The notes under the pieces are model-generated. The model made no database searches. It was given only the letters and a program-made list of their open reading frames with translations, and was not told the DNA's origin. Below are positions 35,720 through 44,418 of a stretch of 64,000 nucleotides of DNA, one piece after another; the first letter of the stretch is position 1; each line of letters begins with the position of its first letter. The DNA is from AP-15 sp963716115 (GTDB lineage: Bacteria > Pseudomonadota > Alphaproteobacteria > ATCC43930 > CGMCC-115725): positions 62,001 to 126,000 of the forward strand of contig CAVQSZ010000008.1 of assembly GCA_963716115.1 (NCBI GenBank), written 5' to 3'. Both the position numbers and the translations under genes were made by a program.

Positions 35720-35845
35720 ATGAAGATAGTCAATTCGTTGAAGTCGTTGAAGAAGCGCGACAAGAACTGCCGCATCGTGCGGCGCAAGGGGCGCGTCTAC
35801 GTGATCAACAAGGTCAACCCGCGGTACAAGGCGCGCCAGGGCTGA
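35720..35845 (+). CDS. rpmJ: 50S ribosomal protein L36 (Cys-poor, YkgO-type)
   Basis: A 41-residue protein, MKIVNSLKSLKKRDKNCRIV then RRKGRVYVINKVNPRYKARQG. It is the longer, zinc-independent form of L36: only one Cys remains (position 17) of the C-C-C-H zinc site found in the short form. This form is standard in many alphaproteobacteria and need not imply a second copy. ATG 35720 has GAGG upstream. It is transcribed from a good promoter at 35667-35695, and the glcD gene follows within 30 bases. Confidence 0.95.
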   Translation: MKIVNSLKSLKKRDKNCRIVRRKGRVYVINKVNPRYKARQG

Positions 35846-35872
35846 CCCCGGCGCCGAGGCGCCCCGGTGGAG

Positions 35873-37354
35873 ATGCCGGCGCCCGATGAAGCGGTGCTGC
35901 GCCGCCGGGCCGAGATTGTCGCGGCGCTGCGGGCGATCGTGCCGGGCGAAGGGGTCATCGCCTCGGAGGCCGAGCGGCGCGCTTATGAAAGCGACGGGCT
36001 GACCGCCTATCGGCAATTGCCGATGGTGGTCGTGCTGCCGTCGCGGGTCGAGGAAGTCTCGGCCATCCTGCGCTATTGCAACAAAAACGGGGTCAAGGTG
36101 GTGCCGCGCGGCGCCGGCACCTCGCTGTCGGGCGGGGCCCTGCCGCTGGCCGACGGCGTGCTCCTCGGCATGGCCAGGTTCAACCGCATCCTCGAAATCG
36201 ACTACGACAACCGCTGCGTCGTGGCCCAGCCCGGCGTCACCAACCTCGGGCTGACCCAGGCGGTCGAGCAGGCCGGCTTCTATTACGCGCCCGACCCGTC
36301 GAGCCAGATCGCCTGCACGATCGGCGGCAACGTCGCCGAGAATTCGGGCGGCGTGCACTGCCTCAAATACGGGCTGACGACCAACAACATCCTCGGCCTC
36401 GAAATGGCGCTGATCGACGGCGAAATCGTCCGCCTCGGCGGCCGGCATCTCGACGCCGAGGGCTACGATCTGTTGGGAGTGATGACCGGCTCCGAAGGGC
36501 TGCTCGGCGTCGTCACCGAGGTCACCGTGCGCATCCTGCCGAAACCCTCGGCGGCGCGCGCCCTGCTGATCGGCTTTGCCGCGACCGCGGACGCCGGCCT
36601 ATGCGTCGCCGCGGTCATCGCCGCCGGGATCATTCCGGGCGGCATGGAGATGATGGACCGGCCGGCGATCCACGCCGCCGAGGCCTTTGTCAATGTCGGC
36701 TACCCGCTCGACGCCGAGGCGCTGCTGATCGTCGAGCTCGACGGCGCCCCGGCCGAAATCGACGATCTGATTACGAGGGTCGAGACGATCGCCCGCGACC
36801 ATCACGCCACCTCGGTCCGGCGCAGCCGCGACGAGGCCGAGCGGCTCGCCTTCTGGTCCGGGCGCAAGGCCGCCTTTCCGGCGGTCGGGCGGATCTCGCC
36901 CGATTACTTCTGCATGGACGGCACGATCCCGCGCCGCCGCCTGGCCGAGGTGCTGACCCGGATCGGCGCGCTGTCGGACCAGCATGGGCTCCGCGTCGCC
37001 AACGTCTTTCACGCCGGCGACGGCAACCTCCACCCGCTGATCCTCTACGACGCCAACCAGCCCGGCGAGATCGAGCGGGCCGAGGCGTTCGGCGCCGACA
37101 TCCTGCGGCTTTGCGTCGAGGTCGGCGGCGTGTTGACCGGCGAGCACGGGGTCGGCGTCGAAAAGCGCGACCTGATGGGGACGATGTTCGACGCGGCCGA
37201 CCTCGCCCATCAGCAGCGTTTGAAATGCGCCTTCGACCCCGACGGCCTTTTGAACCCCGGCAAGGTCTTCCCGCAATTGCACCGCTGCGCCGAGCTCGGC
37301 CGCCTCCACGTCCACGCCGGCCGGCTGCCCTTCCCCGATTTGCCGCGGTTCTGA
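35873..37354 (+). CDS. glcD: Glycolate oxidase FAD-linked subunit GlcD
   Basis: A 493-residue FAD-linked oxidase. The FAD_binding_4 (PCMH) domain covers about 50-230, with VVPRGAGTSLSGGALPLADGV and CTIGGNVAENSGGVHCLKYGLT. The C-terminal FAD-oxidase domain has VANVFHAGDGNLHPLILYD and LTGEHGVGVEKRD, the GlcD/D-lactate dehydrogenase signatures. GlcD with GlcE and GlcF oxidises glycolate to glyoxylate. ATG 35873 is chosen; a GTG six bases earlier is equally possible. The expected next gene glcE is 4.4 kb away, past two insertion sequences, and no glcF follows. D-lactate or another 2-hydroxyacid is an alternative substrate. Confidence 0.9.
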   Translation: MPAPDEAVLRRRAEIVAALRAIVPGEGVIASEAERRAYESDGLTAYRQLPMVVVLPSRVEEVSAILRYCNKNGVKVVPRGAGTSLSGGALPLADGVLLGMARFNRILEIDYDNRCVVAQPGVTNLGLTQAVEQAGFYYAPDPSSQIACTIGGNVAENSGGVHCLKYGLTTNNILGLEMALIDGEIVRLGGRHLDAEGYDLLGVMTGSEGLLGVVTEVTVRILPKPSAARALLIGFAATADAGLCVAAVIAAGIIPGGMEMMDRPAIHAAEAFVNVGYPLDAEALLIVELDGAPAEIDDLITRVETIARDHHATSVRRSRDEAERLAFWSGRKAAFPAVGRISPDYFCMDGTIPRRRLAEVLTRIGALSDQHGLRVANVFHAGDGNLHPLILYDANQPGEIERAEAFGADILRLCVEVGGVLTGEHGVGVEKRDLMGTMFDAADLAHQQRLKCAFDPDGLLNPGKVFPQLHRCAELGRLHVHAGRLPFPDLPRF

Positions 37355-37501
37355 CCCCCGCCTTCGCCTGCGACGCGCGTAAGGTCGCGTGCCGGCGTGG
37401 ATCGCTCAGCCGGGACCGCCGCGCGGTCGCCCAACGTAGCGTTGGGTATGTGCGAGACACCCTGATCCCCAAATATCAGGGCAGTAAATGAGAAGCTAGC
37501 C

Positions 37502-38427
37502 ATGTCACACCTTTCGAATCCCATTTTCCACGACGAAACCGCAGCTCGCGAGTGGTTTGAGGCGCGGATTTGGCCCGATGGCCCGTTCTGCCCGCACTGC
37601 GGCTCAGTGACAGTTACCCGGCTACACGGCAGGGCGCATCGTCCGGGCCTGTTCCAATGCAACGATTGCCGCGAGCAATTCACCGTCACGGTCAACACCG
37701 TTTGCGAGCGCTCGAAAATCCCGCTCACCAAATGGTGCATGGCGATCTACCTGCTCAACAGCAGCAAGAAAGGTATGTCGGCGCTCCAAATGCACCGCAT
37801 GATGGGCGGCAGCTACAAGACCGCGTGGTTCATGATGCACCGCATCCGCGAGGCGATGCGCGAAGGCAAGATGCCGGGTGGCCTCGGCGGCCAGAACAAG
37901 GTCGTTGAAGCGGATGAAACCTATGTCGGCGGCAAAGCTCGCAATCGCAAGAATCAAGATCCCGCCCGAAGGCTGCCGTGCTGGCGCTCGTTGAGCGCGA
38001 CGGCTCGGTGCGCTCGTTCCATGTTCCCCACGTGAGCGCGACCACGCTGCGCCCGATCATCGTTACGCAGGTCAACCGCGCTATCGTACCTGATGACGGA
38101 CGAGAGCTCGGTCTATCCGACGATCGGGCGACGAGTTCGCCGGCCATGGCACCGTCAACCACAGCGCCGAGGAATACGTCCGCGCTCACTTCTGGCATAC
38201 CAACACGGTCGAGAACTACTTCGCATCCTCAAGCGCGGCATCGTCGGCATCTACCACCACGTTTCCGAAGCTCATCTTGCATCGCTACAGCGCGGAGTTC
38301 GATTTCCGCTACAACCATCGCTTCGGCGCTCGGCTTCACCGACATGCGGCGCACCGAGATTGATGCCGCTGGCATCTATGGCAAGCGCCTGACCTATCGG
38401 CGGCCTGATCAGCGGCCGAACGTCTAA
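37502..38427 (+). mobile_element. IS1595-family (ISXO2-like) transposase, degraded
   Basis: The transposase begins MSHLSNPIFHDETAAREWFEA with the N-terminal zinc ribbon CPHCG...CNDCRE, then SKIPLTKWCMAIYLL and SYKTAWFMMHRIREAM. The first catalytic Asp is in VVEADETYVGGK. After about 37970 the frame changes repeatedly (AAVLALVERDGSVRSFHVPH; MTDESSVY with the second Asp; HTNTVENYF; SEFDFRYNHRF; the tail DMRRTEIDAAGIYGKRLTYRRPDQRPNV ends at TAA near 38427). At least three shifts are needed, so it is probably inactive. Terminal inverted repeats were not identified. Located directly downstream of glcD. Confidence 0.85.
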
Positions 38428-38605
38428 GCCGGCTTTGAGCCGCCGCGCTTTCCATCGCGCGCTGGCGAAGGCGAGGACTTCTTAGCCGGCATCGGCTTCG
38501 GCCTCGCCTTCATCACCGTATCAAACTGCCTTTTCGAAGCGCTCCCACGCGTCGGGGAGTTCTTCGATCTCATCGGGCTTGCGGCGCGGGCTTGGCGACT
38601 TTCAT
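38424..38605 (-). pseudogene. Small passenger-type ORF next to IS1595 transposase, frameshifted
   Basis: Minus-strand pieces KPDEIEELPDAWERFEKAV and DTVMKARPKPMPAKKSS belong together but are separated by an extra T in a TTT run, and the first ATG (38605) is in a third frame (MKVAKPAP). The composition, an acidic helix followed by a Lys/Pro/Ser tail, resembles small genes that accompany some ISXO2-type elements. It abuts the transposase stop on the opposite strand. Low confidence in function; it is included because it explains this stretch. Confidence 0.4.
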
Positions 38606-38697
38606 GCCCTCTCATATAGCATGGCGGGGCCGGATTCGCACCTGGCCCGGCGCTCCGCTATCCTAGGTGGTGTCGAGTCACGCTAGGGAGCGAGCAT

Positions 38698-38910
38698 ATG
38701 CCCGACAGAAGGATGATGATTCTCACGGCTGATAAACTGGAACTGGCAACGCATCAGTCAGACGTTCTTGTGATCCTTGATCTTTCTGGAGCAGGTGTTT
38801 TCCCCGAAATGGAGGTTAGCCTGCGCATGCTACCCGCTGAAGCGCGGAGCTTTGCTCAGCAGTTAATTCAAATGGCGGACGAGGCTGAAACTCAAGAACC
38901 ACGCCCCTAG
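38698..38910 (+). CDS. Hypothetical 70-residue protein (low-GC cassette, gene 1)
   Basis: A short acidic protein. After MPDRRMMILTADKLELATHQ it has a strand-rich centre (DVLVILDLSGAGVFPEMEVSLRM) and a C-terminal helix (LPAEARSFAQQLIQMADEAE). No family was recognised; such proteins with an EAR...L..MADEAE tail are common phage or island genes. GGGAGCG precedes ATG 38698. GC content (about 50%) is well below the surrounding 68-70%. It is the first gene of a three-gene same-strand cassette lying between the IS1595 and IS5 elements. Confidence 0.55.
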   Translation: MPDRRMMILTADKLELATHQSDVLVILDLSGAGVFPEMEVSLRMLPAEARSFAQQLIQMADEAETQEPRP

Positions 38911-38924
38911 AATTGGAGGCAATA

Positions 38925-39071
38925 ATGTCAGATTGGAATGTCGATTCCATAGTGGTGGCCCTTGGTCTATTACTCATAATCATTTCATACACTTTGACCC
39001 GTATCGAATTACATGTGCGTGCCATCAGGCGCATGTATGAAGCGCGGCATGGATTCCCCGAAAGTGACTAA
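38925..39071 (+). CDS. 48-residue single-pass membrane protein (low-GC cassette, gene 2)
   Basis: ATG 38925 is preceded by a good TTGGAGG site. The peptide MSDWNVDSIVVALGLLLIII continues SYTLTRIELHVRAIRRMYEARHGFPESD and stops at TAA. Residues 7-24 form a clear transmembrane helix, and the basic tail should stay in the cytoplasm. It lies 14 bases after gene 1 and its end overlaps gene 3. Low GC. Unknown function. Small membrane partners are frequent in toxin or defence cassettes, but that is inference. Confidence 0.5.
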   Translation: MSDWNVDSIVVALGLLLIIISYTLTRIELHVRAIRRMYEARHGFPESD

Positions 39072-39585
39072 CATATACGACACGCTCCCAAACTCCCGGG
39101 GGCCTACTGACGATGACATTCGCTGTTTCGCTGACCTCTGCCAGTGTATTGGGTTCGTGGTAGTGCATTGGTCTTTGGCGGAACAGCAACTAGACACCTG
39201 GGTCAATGTTTGCTGCAACAACTGCGGCGGCAAATCTCTCCTAGACCGTAAGGGCGTCCCGCAAGCCCTCAAACGCAAGGTAGCGTTTATCAGACGATGT
39301 CTGCGCGAACTCCAGGCCCTCGCCTCGTACCGCGATGAGTGCGCCAGCCTACTGTCGCGCTTCCTGTCAGCATCGGACAAGCGTCACGACCTTATCCACG
39401 GCGCGATTGCGGAACTCAGACCCAATCCGACAACAGGCGCTTTCCGGTTCCGGCGGATTGGATACGACGGTGATACTCATACCGTCACCGAGTTTAGCTT
39501 CATCCCCAATGATTTTCGAGTGTTTTCACAAGTTCTGACGGATTTGGTGACGGACTCGATAGCGTTATCTCAGAGTATGACTTAG
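39049..39585 (+). CDS. Putative HEPN-like protein (low-GC cassette, gene 3)
   Basis: 178 residues from ATG 39049, overlapping the end of gene 2; other starts (39013, 39064) are possible. The all-helical protein shows a conserved-looking pattern: W-x-x-x-E-x-x-L in VVHWSLAEQQLDTW and R-H-D-L-I-H-G in SASDKRHDLIHGAIAEL. Both are seen in HEPN-superfamily proteins (R-x4-6-H ribonuclease motif). A C-N-N-C pair (VCCNNCGGKS) could bind a metal. If this is HEPN, it may be a toxin RNase or a defence effector. The stop codon overlaps the IS5 transposase stop, so the IS may have inserted into its last codons. The HEPN assignment is inference. Confidence 0.5.
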   Translation: MDSPKVTNIYDTLPNSRGPTDDDIRCFADLCQCIGFVVVHWSLAEQQLDTWVNVCCNNCGGKSLLDRKGVPQALKRKVAFIRRCLRELQALASYRDECASLLSRFLSASDKRHDLIHGAIAELRPNPTTGAFRFRRIGYDGDTHTVTEFSFIPNDFRVFSQVLTDLVTDSIALSQSMT

Positions 39586-40424
39586 ATTACAATTTGTGGC
39601 TGTGGCGTCCGGCCGAGCCGCCGTATGAGTAGCTTGACGCTGGCGAGGAACAGCCACGCCAGCGCGCTTTCCAGGGTCGCTTCGAAGTCCTTGGCGAGGC
39701 GTCGGTTGCGGTTGAGCCAGGCAAAAGTGCGCTCGACCACCCAACGCCGCGGCAGGACGACAAACCCGGTGGCGGTGTCGGAACGCTTGACGATCTCGAC
39801 CGTCCACCGGCCGAGCTTGTCGAGGGCGGCGCTGAGCTTGGCGCCGCGGTAGCCGCCGTCGGCGAAGAGGTGGCGCAGCCAGGGATAGAGATTGCGCGCG
39901 GTGGCCAACACCAGTGGCGCGCCGTCGCGGTCTTGGATGTCGGCTGGGTGGACCACCGCCGCGACCAGCAGGCCGGTGGTGTCGGTGAGCACGTGGCGCT
40001 TGCGCCCTTTGACTTTCTTGCCGGCGTCATATCCTCGCGGGCCGCCGGCCTCGGTGGTCTTGACCGACTGGCTGTCGATGACCCCGGCGCTGGGGCTGGC
40101 CTCGCGGCCGGCCGTCTCGCGCACCCGCATCACCAGAGAGTGATTGATCGTCTGCCACAATCCGGCGTCCCGCCAGCAGTAGAAAAACCGCTGCACCGTC
40201 GAGAACGGCGGGAACTCCTTGGGCAGCAATCGCCACTGACAACCCGTCGTCAGCAAGTACAGCATCGCATTGACAACTTGCCGCATCGGGGTGGTGCGCG
40301 GTCGCCCCAGCTGCTTGGGCAACGGCAGCAACGCTTCGATCTCGGCCCATTCCTGATCGGTCACGTCGCTTGCATAGCGAAGACCATCGCGGCGATACTG
40401 CGGTTGGGTGATTTCGGTCCACAT
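39582..40424 (-). mobile_element. IS5-family transposase, apparently intact
   Basis: A 280-residue DDE transposase starting at ATG 40424 (MWTEITQPQYRRDGLRYASDVTDQEW). Family signatures are the N-terminal LTTGCQWRLLPKEFPPFSTVQRFFYCWR, the first Asp in VIDSQSVKTTEAGGPRGYDAGKKVKGRKRH, the second in LFADGGYRG and the Glu in RRWVVERTFAWLNRNRRLAKDFE. This matches the IS5/IS427 group, encoded here as a single uninterrupted frame. Terminal repeats and the target duplication were not resolved. It ends exactly against the HEPN-like gene and probably extends to about 40500 on the other side. Confidence 0.9.
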
Positions 40425-40767
40425 CTTGCGCCCCTCTCTTGCTTGACAACCAGAGAGTACCACAAGCGGCTGAAATCACTCAATTCATTTTGGGTCAAAC
40501 TCTCAGAAATTGGGAAACAGGTTTGGAACGTCGCTATGACCGCCGCCGCCACATCGCCGCCGAGGCCCCGCTGTCCTCGTGATGCCATAGGAAGCGCGCC
40601 AGCCATGCTTCCAGCTGGGGACGCCTCTCAGTCGTAACGTCGCGTTCGCCAGACCAATCTACATCAATTATCGGGCTTTCTCAACGGGATAATTGCCGGA
40701 AGTTCGCCCAACATTGATCGAACTGAGGGAGGGCCTCGGTAACTCTCCCCGGAACATTTGAGCAATC
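40425..40767. other. Non-coding stretch with IS5 right end
   Basis: The segment 40425-40500 is AT-richer and probably holds the right end of the IS5 element. The remainder shows no supported gene on either strand, only antisense-type frames that look like GC-skew artefacts. No hairpin or promoter stands out. Confidence 0.4.
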
Positions 40768-40908
40768 GTGAAAAAGACCAACCCCCTCAGAGAAGCGGTA
40801 TCGCGGTTCGGCGCCAGCCTCAAACCGAAATTCTCGGGAATAGGTGCCGCCGGCTCGCCCGAGGACGGCCCGACCTTGACCGAAGAGGCGTTGCGCGACG
40901 GCGCCTGA
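40768..40908 (+). pseudogene. Possible 5' remnant of a DNA-methylase-type gene
   Basis: GTG 40768 opens a 46-codon frame: VKKTNPLREAVSRFGASLKP and then KFSGIGAAGSPEDGPTLTEE. The segment REAVSRFGA...G.PED resembles the N terminus of large N6-adenine DNA methylase or restriction proteins, in which the frame normally continues for hundreds of residues. Here it stops after 46 codons. If correct, it marks a deletion inside the accessory island between glcD and glcE. The resemblance is short and from memory. Confidence 0.3.
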
Positions 40909-41054
40909 ATCGAGTCGCGAATTGCATACCCGCCGGAACGGACCTCCTCGCCCCACTCCGGCGGATTTCCGGGCCGATTGCCAGATGGGTTGACCGGGGC
41001 GCGCGGGCCGGTACCGTCCTTCGGACGCCGCACGAATCGGAGGATAAAGCGACG

Positions 41055-41357
41055 ATGGCGGACGATCTCGACCTGTTCGGGCACGGTCCGGCGCAGGGCA
41101 GCCTGTTCGGGGACGGCGACGATCGCCTGCAAGTACCGGTTCGCCGTTATCTGCCCGACCCGGAGAAGGTCCGCCAGCGCCTGAAGGCATTGCTCGAAAA
41201 AGCGCGATCCGCCGAGAAGATGCCGTGGTCGGAACGCGATGCTCGGATGTGGCAAACCGTGTTTCCCAACATGGCCAATTGGCTGCCGGACGACGAAGCG
41301 GCCCAACTGCGCTTCGAATTCGCGCAGGAAATGGAACGGTTGAAGCAGGCTGGCTAG
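41055..41357 (+). CDS. Conserved hypothetical protein (alphaproteobacterial type)
   Basis: A 100-residue protein from ATG 41055. MADDLDLFGHGPAQGSLFGDGDDRLQ is followed by RRYLPDPEKVRQRLKALLEKARSAEKMPWSERDARMWQTVFPNMANWLPDDEA. This pattern (LFG..PAQG.LFG near the start, then PWSERDARMWQ.VFPNM..WLP) recurs in short alphaproteobacterial proteins of unknown function. It has no signal peptide and no catalytic motif that I recognise. It ends with an amphipathic helix (LRFEFAQEMERL). It lies between the accessory island and glcE and has normal high GC, so it may belong to the original chromosome. Confidence 0.75.
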   Translation: MADDLDLFGHGPAQGSLFGDGDDRLQVPVRRYLPDPEKVRQRLKALLEKARSAEKMPWSERDARMWQTVFPNMANWLPDDEAAQLRFEFAQEMERLKQAG

Positions 41358-41770
41358 CTGCGCGGCGCGAACGCGTCCGTCCTTCTTCACTCGGTTGGCC
41401 ATCGCCGTGATGTGATGCGGCGACGCTAAAATTGCCGTAATTGCATGATATATCGGCGCACAGAAAAATCGTTGCCATTGGGCGGTGACGGCGCAAGGGC
41501 TTGGCTGATAATTTGCTGCAAATAACAGCAAGAACAGCCAGCCGGAAGCCGCTCCAGGGCAAAAACCGCATGAGGTTTCCCTATGCCGGCGACCATTACC
41601 GATTTGCCGCCGCTGTTATCTGCTGCTTTTGCATTCCGAAATCATGGGATGTCAATCGCTTGGTCCTGATCTCTTTTGCCTTCGTGCGCGCGAGGCGCGG
41701 GCACCCTGCGAAGCGAAGCGTGCTCGTCTGCGAGATTGCGTCGCCGTACCTCCGATGACATCGTGCCGGC
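41358..41770. other. Non-coding gap before glcE
   Basis: 413 bases without a supportable gene. The middle (about 41420-41475) is AT-rich, including GATATATCGG, and could contain a promoter, but I found no well-spaced -35/-10 pair. Short frames on both strands lack homology and ribosome sites. Possibly the scarred junction of the accessory island. Confidence 0.5.
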
Positions 41771-43051
41771 ATGACGCTTTGCTCGCCCGCCGACCTGACG
41801 GAATTGCGCGAGGCGGTCGGCGACATCTGACGGAGCTGCGCGAGGCGGTCGGCGAGGCGCTCGCCGCCGAGGAGCCGCTCGAAATCGTCGCCGGCGGCTC
41901 GAAGCGCGGGCCTCGGCCGGCCGCTGCAGACGCCGCGCATCCTCGACCTGTCGCGGCTCTGCGGCATCCGCGACTACGAGCCGAGCGAATTGGTGCTGAC
42001 CGCGGGTGCGGCGACGCCGCTCGCCGAGATCGAGGCGGCGCTCGCCGAGGCGCGGCAGATGCTGGCCTTCGAGCCGCCCGATTGGGATCGGCTGCTGGGC
42101 GCGCCGGCGGCCGAGGCCGGGCGGCGCACCCTGGGCGGCGTGCTCGCCTGCAACCTCTCGGGGCCGCGGCGGCTCAGGGCCGGGGCGGCGCGCGACCATT
42201 TCCTCGGCTTTCGCGGGGTCAGCGGGCGCGGCGAAATCTTCAAGGCCGGCGGCAAGGTGGTCAAGAACGTGACCGGCTACGACCTCCCCAAGCTGATGGC
42301 CGGGTCCTACGGGACGCTCGCCGCGCTCGAGGAGGTGACGGTCAAGGTCTTGCCGCGGCCGGAAAGCGTCTCGACCGTGGTGCTGTGCGGGCTCGACGCC
42401 GGCCGGGCGGTGCGGGCGATGGGCCGGGCGCTCGCCTCGCCGCACGAGGTCTCGGGCGCCGCCTATCTGCCGGCGGCGTCGGCAGCGCTGGCTGTCGCCG
42501 GCGCCGTGGCGCTGCGCCTCGAAGGTCCGCCGGCCTCGGTCGCCTTTCGGCGCGAGCGGCTCTTGGCCGAGCTTGCATCCGAATGCGAAGCGGCGGTGCT
42601 GGAGGACGCGGCTTCGGCCGCGTTGTGGCGCGCGGTCCGCGACGCGGAGCCGCTGGCCGGGCTCGCCGGCCGCGCAATCTGGCGGGTGTCTGTGGCGCCG
42701 TCGCGCGGGGCCGAGCTCGCCGAGGCGGCAGCGCGCCGGGTGGCGGCGGATTGGTATCTCGACTGGGGCGGCGGGCTGGTATGGCTCGCCGTCGCCGCGG
42801 CTGGGGATGGCGGGGCTGGGGATGGCGGGGCCGGGGATGGCGGGGCCGCGGCGATCCGCGAGGCGATCCGCGGCGCCGACGGGCGCGGCACGGGCCATGC
42901 GACCCTGATCAAGGGCTCGCCGGCGCTGCGCCGCGCCGTCCCGGTGTTCGAGCCGCAGCCGCCGGCCCTGGCGGCGCTCGCCGCCCGGGTCAAGCAGGGT
43001 TTCGATCCCCGGCGCATCCTCAACCCGGGCCGCATGGTCGACGGGGTCTGA
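41771..43051 (+). CDS. glcE: Glycolate oxidase FAD-binding subunit GlcE (two frame lesions)
   Basis: About 415 residues after correction. The start MTLCSPADLTELREAVG is followed by an imperfect 32-base tandem duplication (41795-41826 and 41827-41858) that shifts the frame, and then by an extra G at about 41910 in SKRGLGRPLQ. The rest is clean: LEIVAGGSKRG (FAD diphosphate site), LGGVLACNLSGPRRLRAGAARDHFLGFRGVSGRGEIFKAGGKVVKNVTGYDLPKLMAGS-type GlcE block, LKVLPRPE-like strand and C-terminal FDPRRILNPGRM. Near 42800 there is a three-fold AGDGG repeat in the protein. GlcE binds FAD and pairs with GlcD. Two separate lesions, one a 32-base duplication, make true inactivation more plausible here than in other frameshifted genes of the window. 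No glcF follows. Confidence 0.82.
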
Positions 43052-43082
43052 GGCGTGGCCTCCGATGCCGGGGACGGCGCCT

Positions 43083-44294
43083 TCAGGCGCGGGCCGCGGC
43101 GCGGTTGTCGCGGCGCCGGGCGGCCGACGCCGCCTTGGCGAAGTCGTCCTCGCCAAAGCCGTAGAGCCGGGCGCCGCCGCCGAGGATCCGGCCGCCGATC
43201 TCGGGGGTGATGCTGGGATTGGTCAGCACCCGCGCGGAGACGTCGGGAAAGCTCGAGTCGAAATGCGGGAAATCGCTCGACACGCAGATGTTGTCGGCCC
43301 CGCCCAACAGCTCGACCACGGCCCCGACCTCGCGCTCGCCGCTCTCGATCGCCGAGAAGCAGTTGCGCCGCCAGTATTCGATCGGCGACAGCTTCAGATA
43401 AGGCGCGTCGGAATCGTGGTGCTGGCGCAGATCCCACTCGATGCGGCCCAGGAGGCCCGGCACCCACCAGCTCTGCGCCTCGAGGAAGGCGACCTTGAGC
43501 CGCGGGTAGAACTCGAAGATGCCGCCCAGCATCAGCGCGATCAGCGCCAATTGCATCTCGGTCGAGTGGCTGGCGACATGGCGCATGAAGCGGTTCTCGC
43601 CAAAGCGCGGCTCGATCGTCGAGTAGTAGGAGCCGGTGCCCTCGTGGAAGCACAGCGGGATCTGCATCTCCTGCAGCATGCCGTAGAGCGGGTCCCAATA
43701 GTTCGAGTGCCAATAGCGGCCGTTGACGTAGTTGGGACGCACGAAGGCGCCCACTGCGCCGTATTCCTTGACGCAGCGATGGAGCTCGCGGCAGGCAAGG
43801 TTGATATCGTGGATCGGCAGCATCGCCGCCATTTTCAGCTGGTCGGGGCTGTGCTGCACAAAGTCGTGCAGCCAGTCGTTGTAGGCGCGGCAGATGGCGT
43901 TCGACAATTGCGGGTCCATGTTGTCGCGCGCGAGGAACGACAGGCCCGAGGTCGGGAACAAGACGGCGATGTCGATCCCCTCCAGCTCCATGCCCATGAC
44001 CTGCGCCTCGGCGTCGTAGCCGCGCTCGACCGCGAACATGACGTTCTTGTTGGCGCGGGTGGAGACGAGCGGGCCGCGGATGCGGTTGTATTGCGAGATG
44101 TTGCCGTCGTTGCTGGTCGGCTGGCCGTCGAAATACCACAAGGGCCGGCCGCGCATGCCGGTGGCGCCGCCGTCCTGGCGCTGCAGCGACGAGGTGATCC
44201 GCGGCTTGAACGCCGGGTCGAGGTATTTGTCGAACAGGTCCATCGGCTCCATGATGTGCATGTCGCAATCGACGAAGCGGTAGCCCTCTTTCAT
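43083..44294 (-). CDS. Amidohydrolase family 2 protein
   Basis: A 403-residue TIM-barrel amidohydrolase. FVDCDMHIMEPMDLF carries the DxH first metal motif. PLCFHEGTG supplies the central His, and ICVSSDFPHFDSSFPD the catalytic Asp. The ILGGGARLYGFGEDD tail is typical. The long insert NDWLHDFVQHSPDQLKMAAMLPIHDIN is seen in the subgroup of decarboxylase-like enzymes found next to luciferase-type monooxygenases in soil bacteria. ATG 44294 with GAAAGGAAAG upstream. It lies opposite glcE, in the place where glcF might have been. The substrate is unknown. Confidence 0.88.
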   Translation of the reverse strand: MKEGYRFVDCDMHIMEPMDLFDKYLDPAFKPRITSSLQRQDGGATGMRGRPLWYFDGQPTSNDGNISQYNRIRGPLVSTRANKNVMFAVERGYDAEAQVMGMELEGIDIAVLFPTSGLSFLARDNMDPQLSNAICRAYNDWLHDFVQHSPDQLKMAAMLPIHDINLACRELHRCVKEYGAVGAFVRPNYVNGRYWHSNYWDPLYGMLQEMQIPLCFHEGTGSYYSTIEPRFGENRFMRHVASHSTEMQLALIALMLGGIFEFYPRLKVAFLEAQSWWVPGLLGRIEWDLRQHHDSDAPYLKLSPIEYWRRNCFSAIESGEREVGAVVELLGGADNICVSSDFPHFDSSFPDVSARVLTNPSITPEIGGRILGGGARLYGFGEDDFAKAASAARRRDNRAAARA

Positions 44295-44418
44295 CGCACT
44301 TTCCTTTCGCGCCGGCGGTGGCCGCCCTGATTGTGCCGTCGTCAGCCGCCCGAGGGCAACCCCGCCGATCCGCGCCGCCCCATATAGGGGGAAAGCAGCA
44401 CCAGGGGAGGGCCGGGTC

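Noticed and set aside
37502..40424. Composite transposon built from the two IS elements
   Set aside because: The two transposases belong to different families (IS1595 and IS5), so they cannot act together as ends of one composite element.
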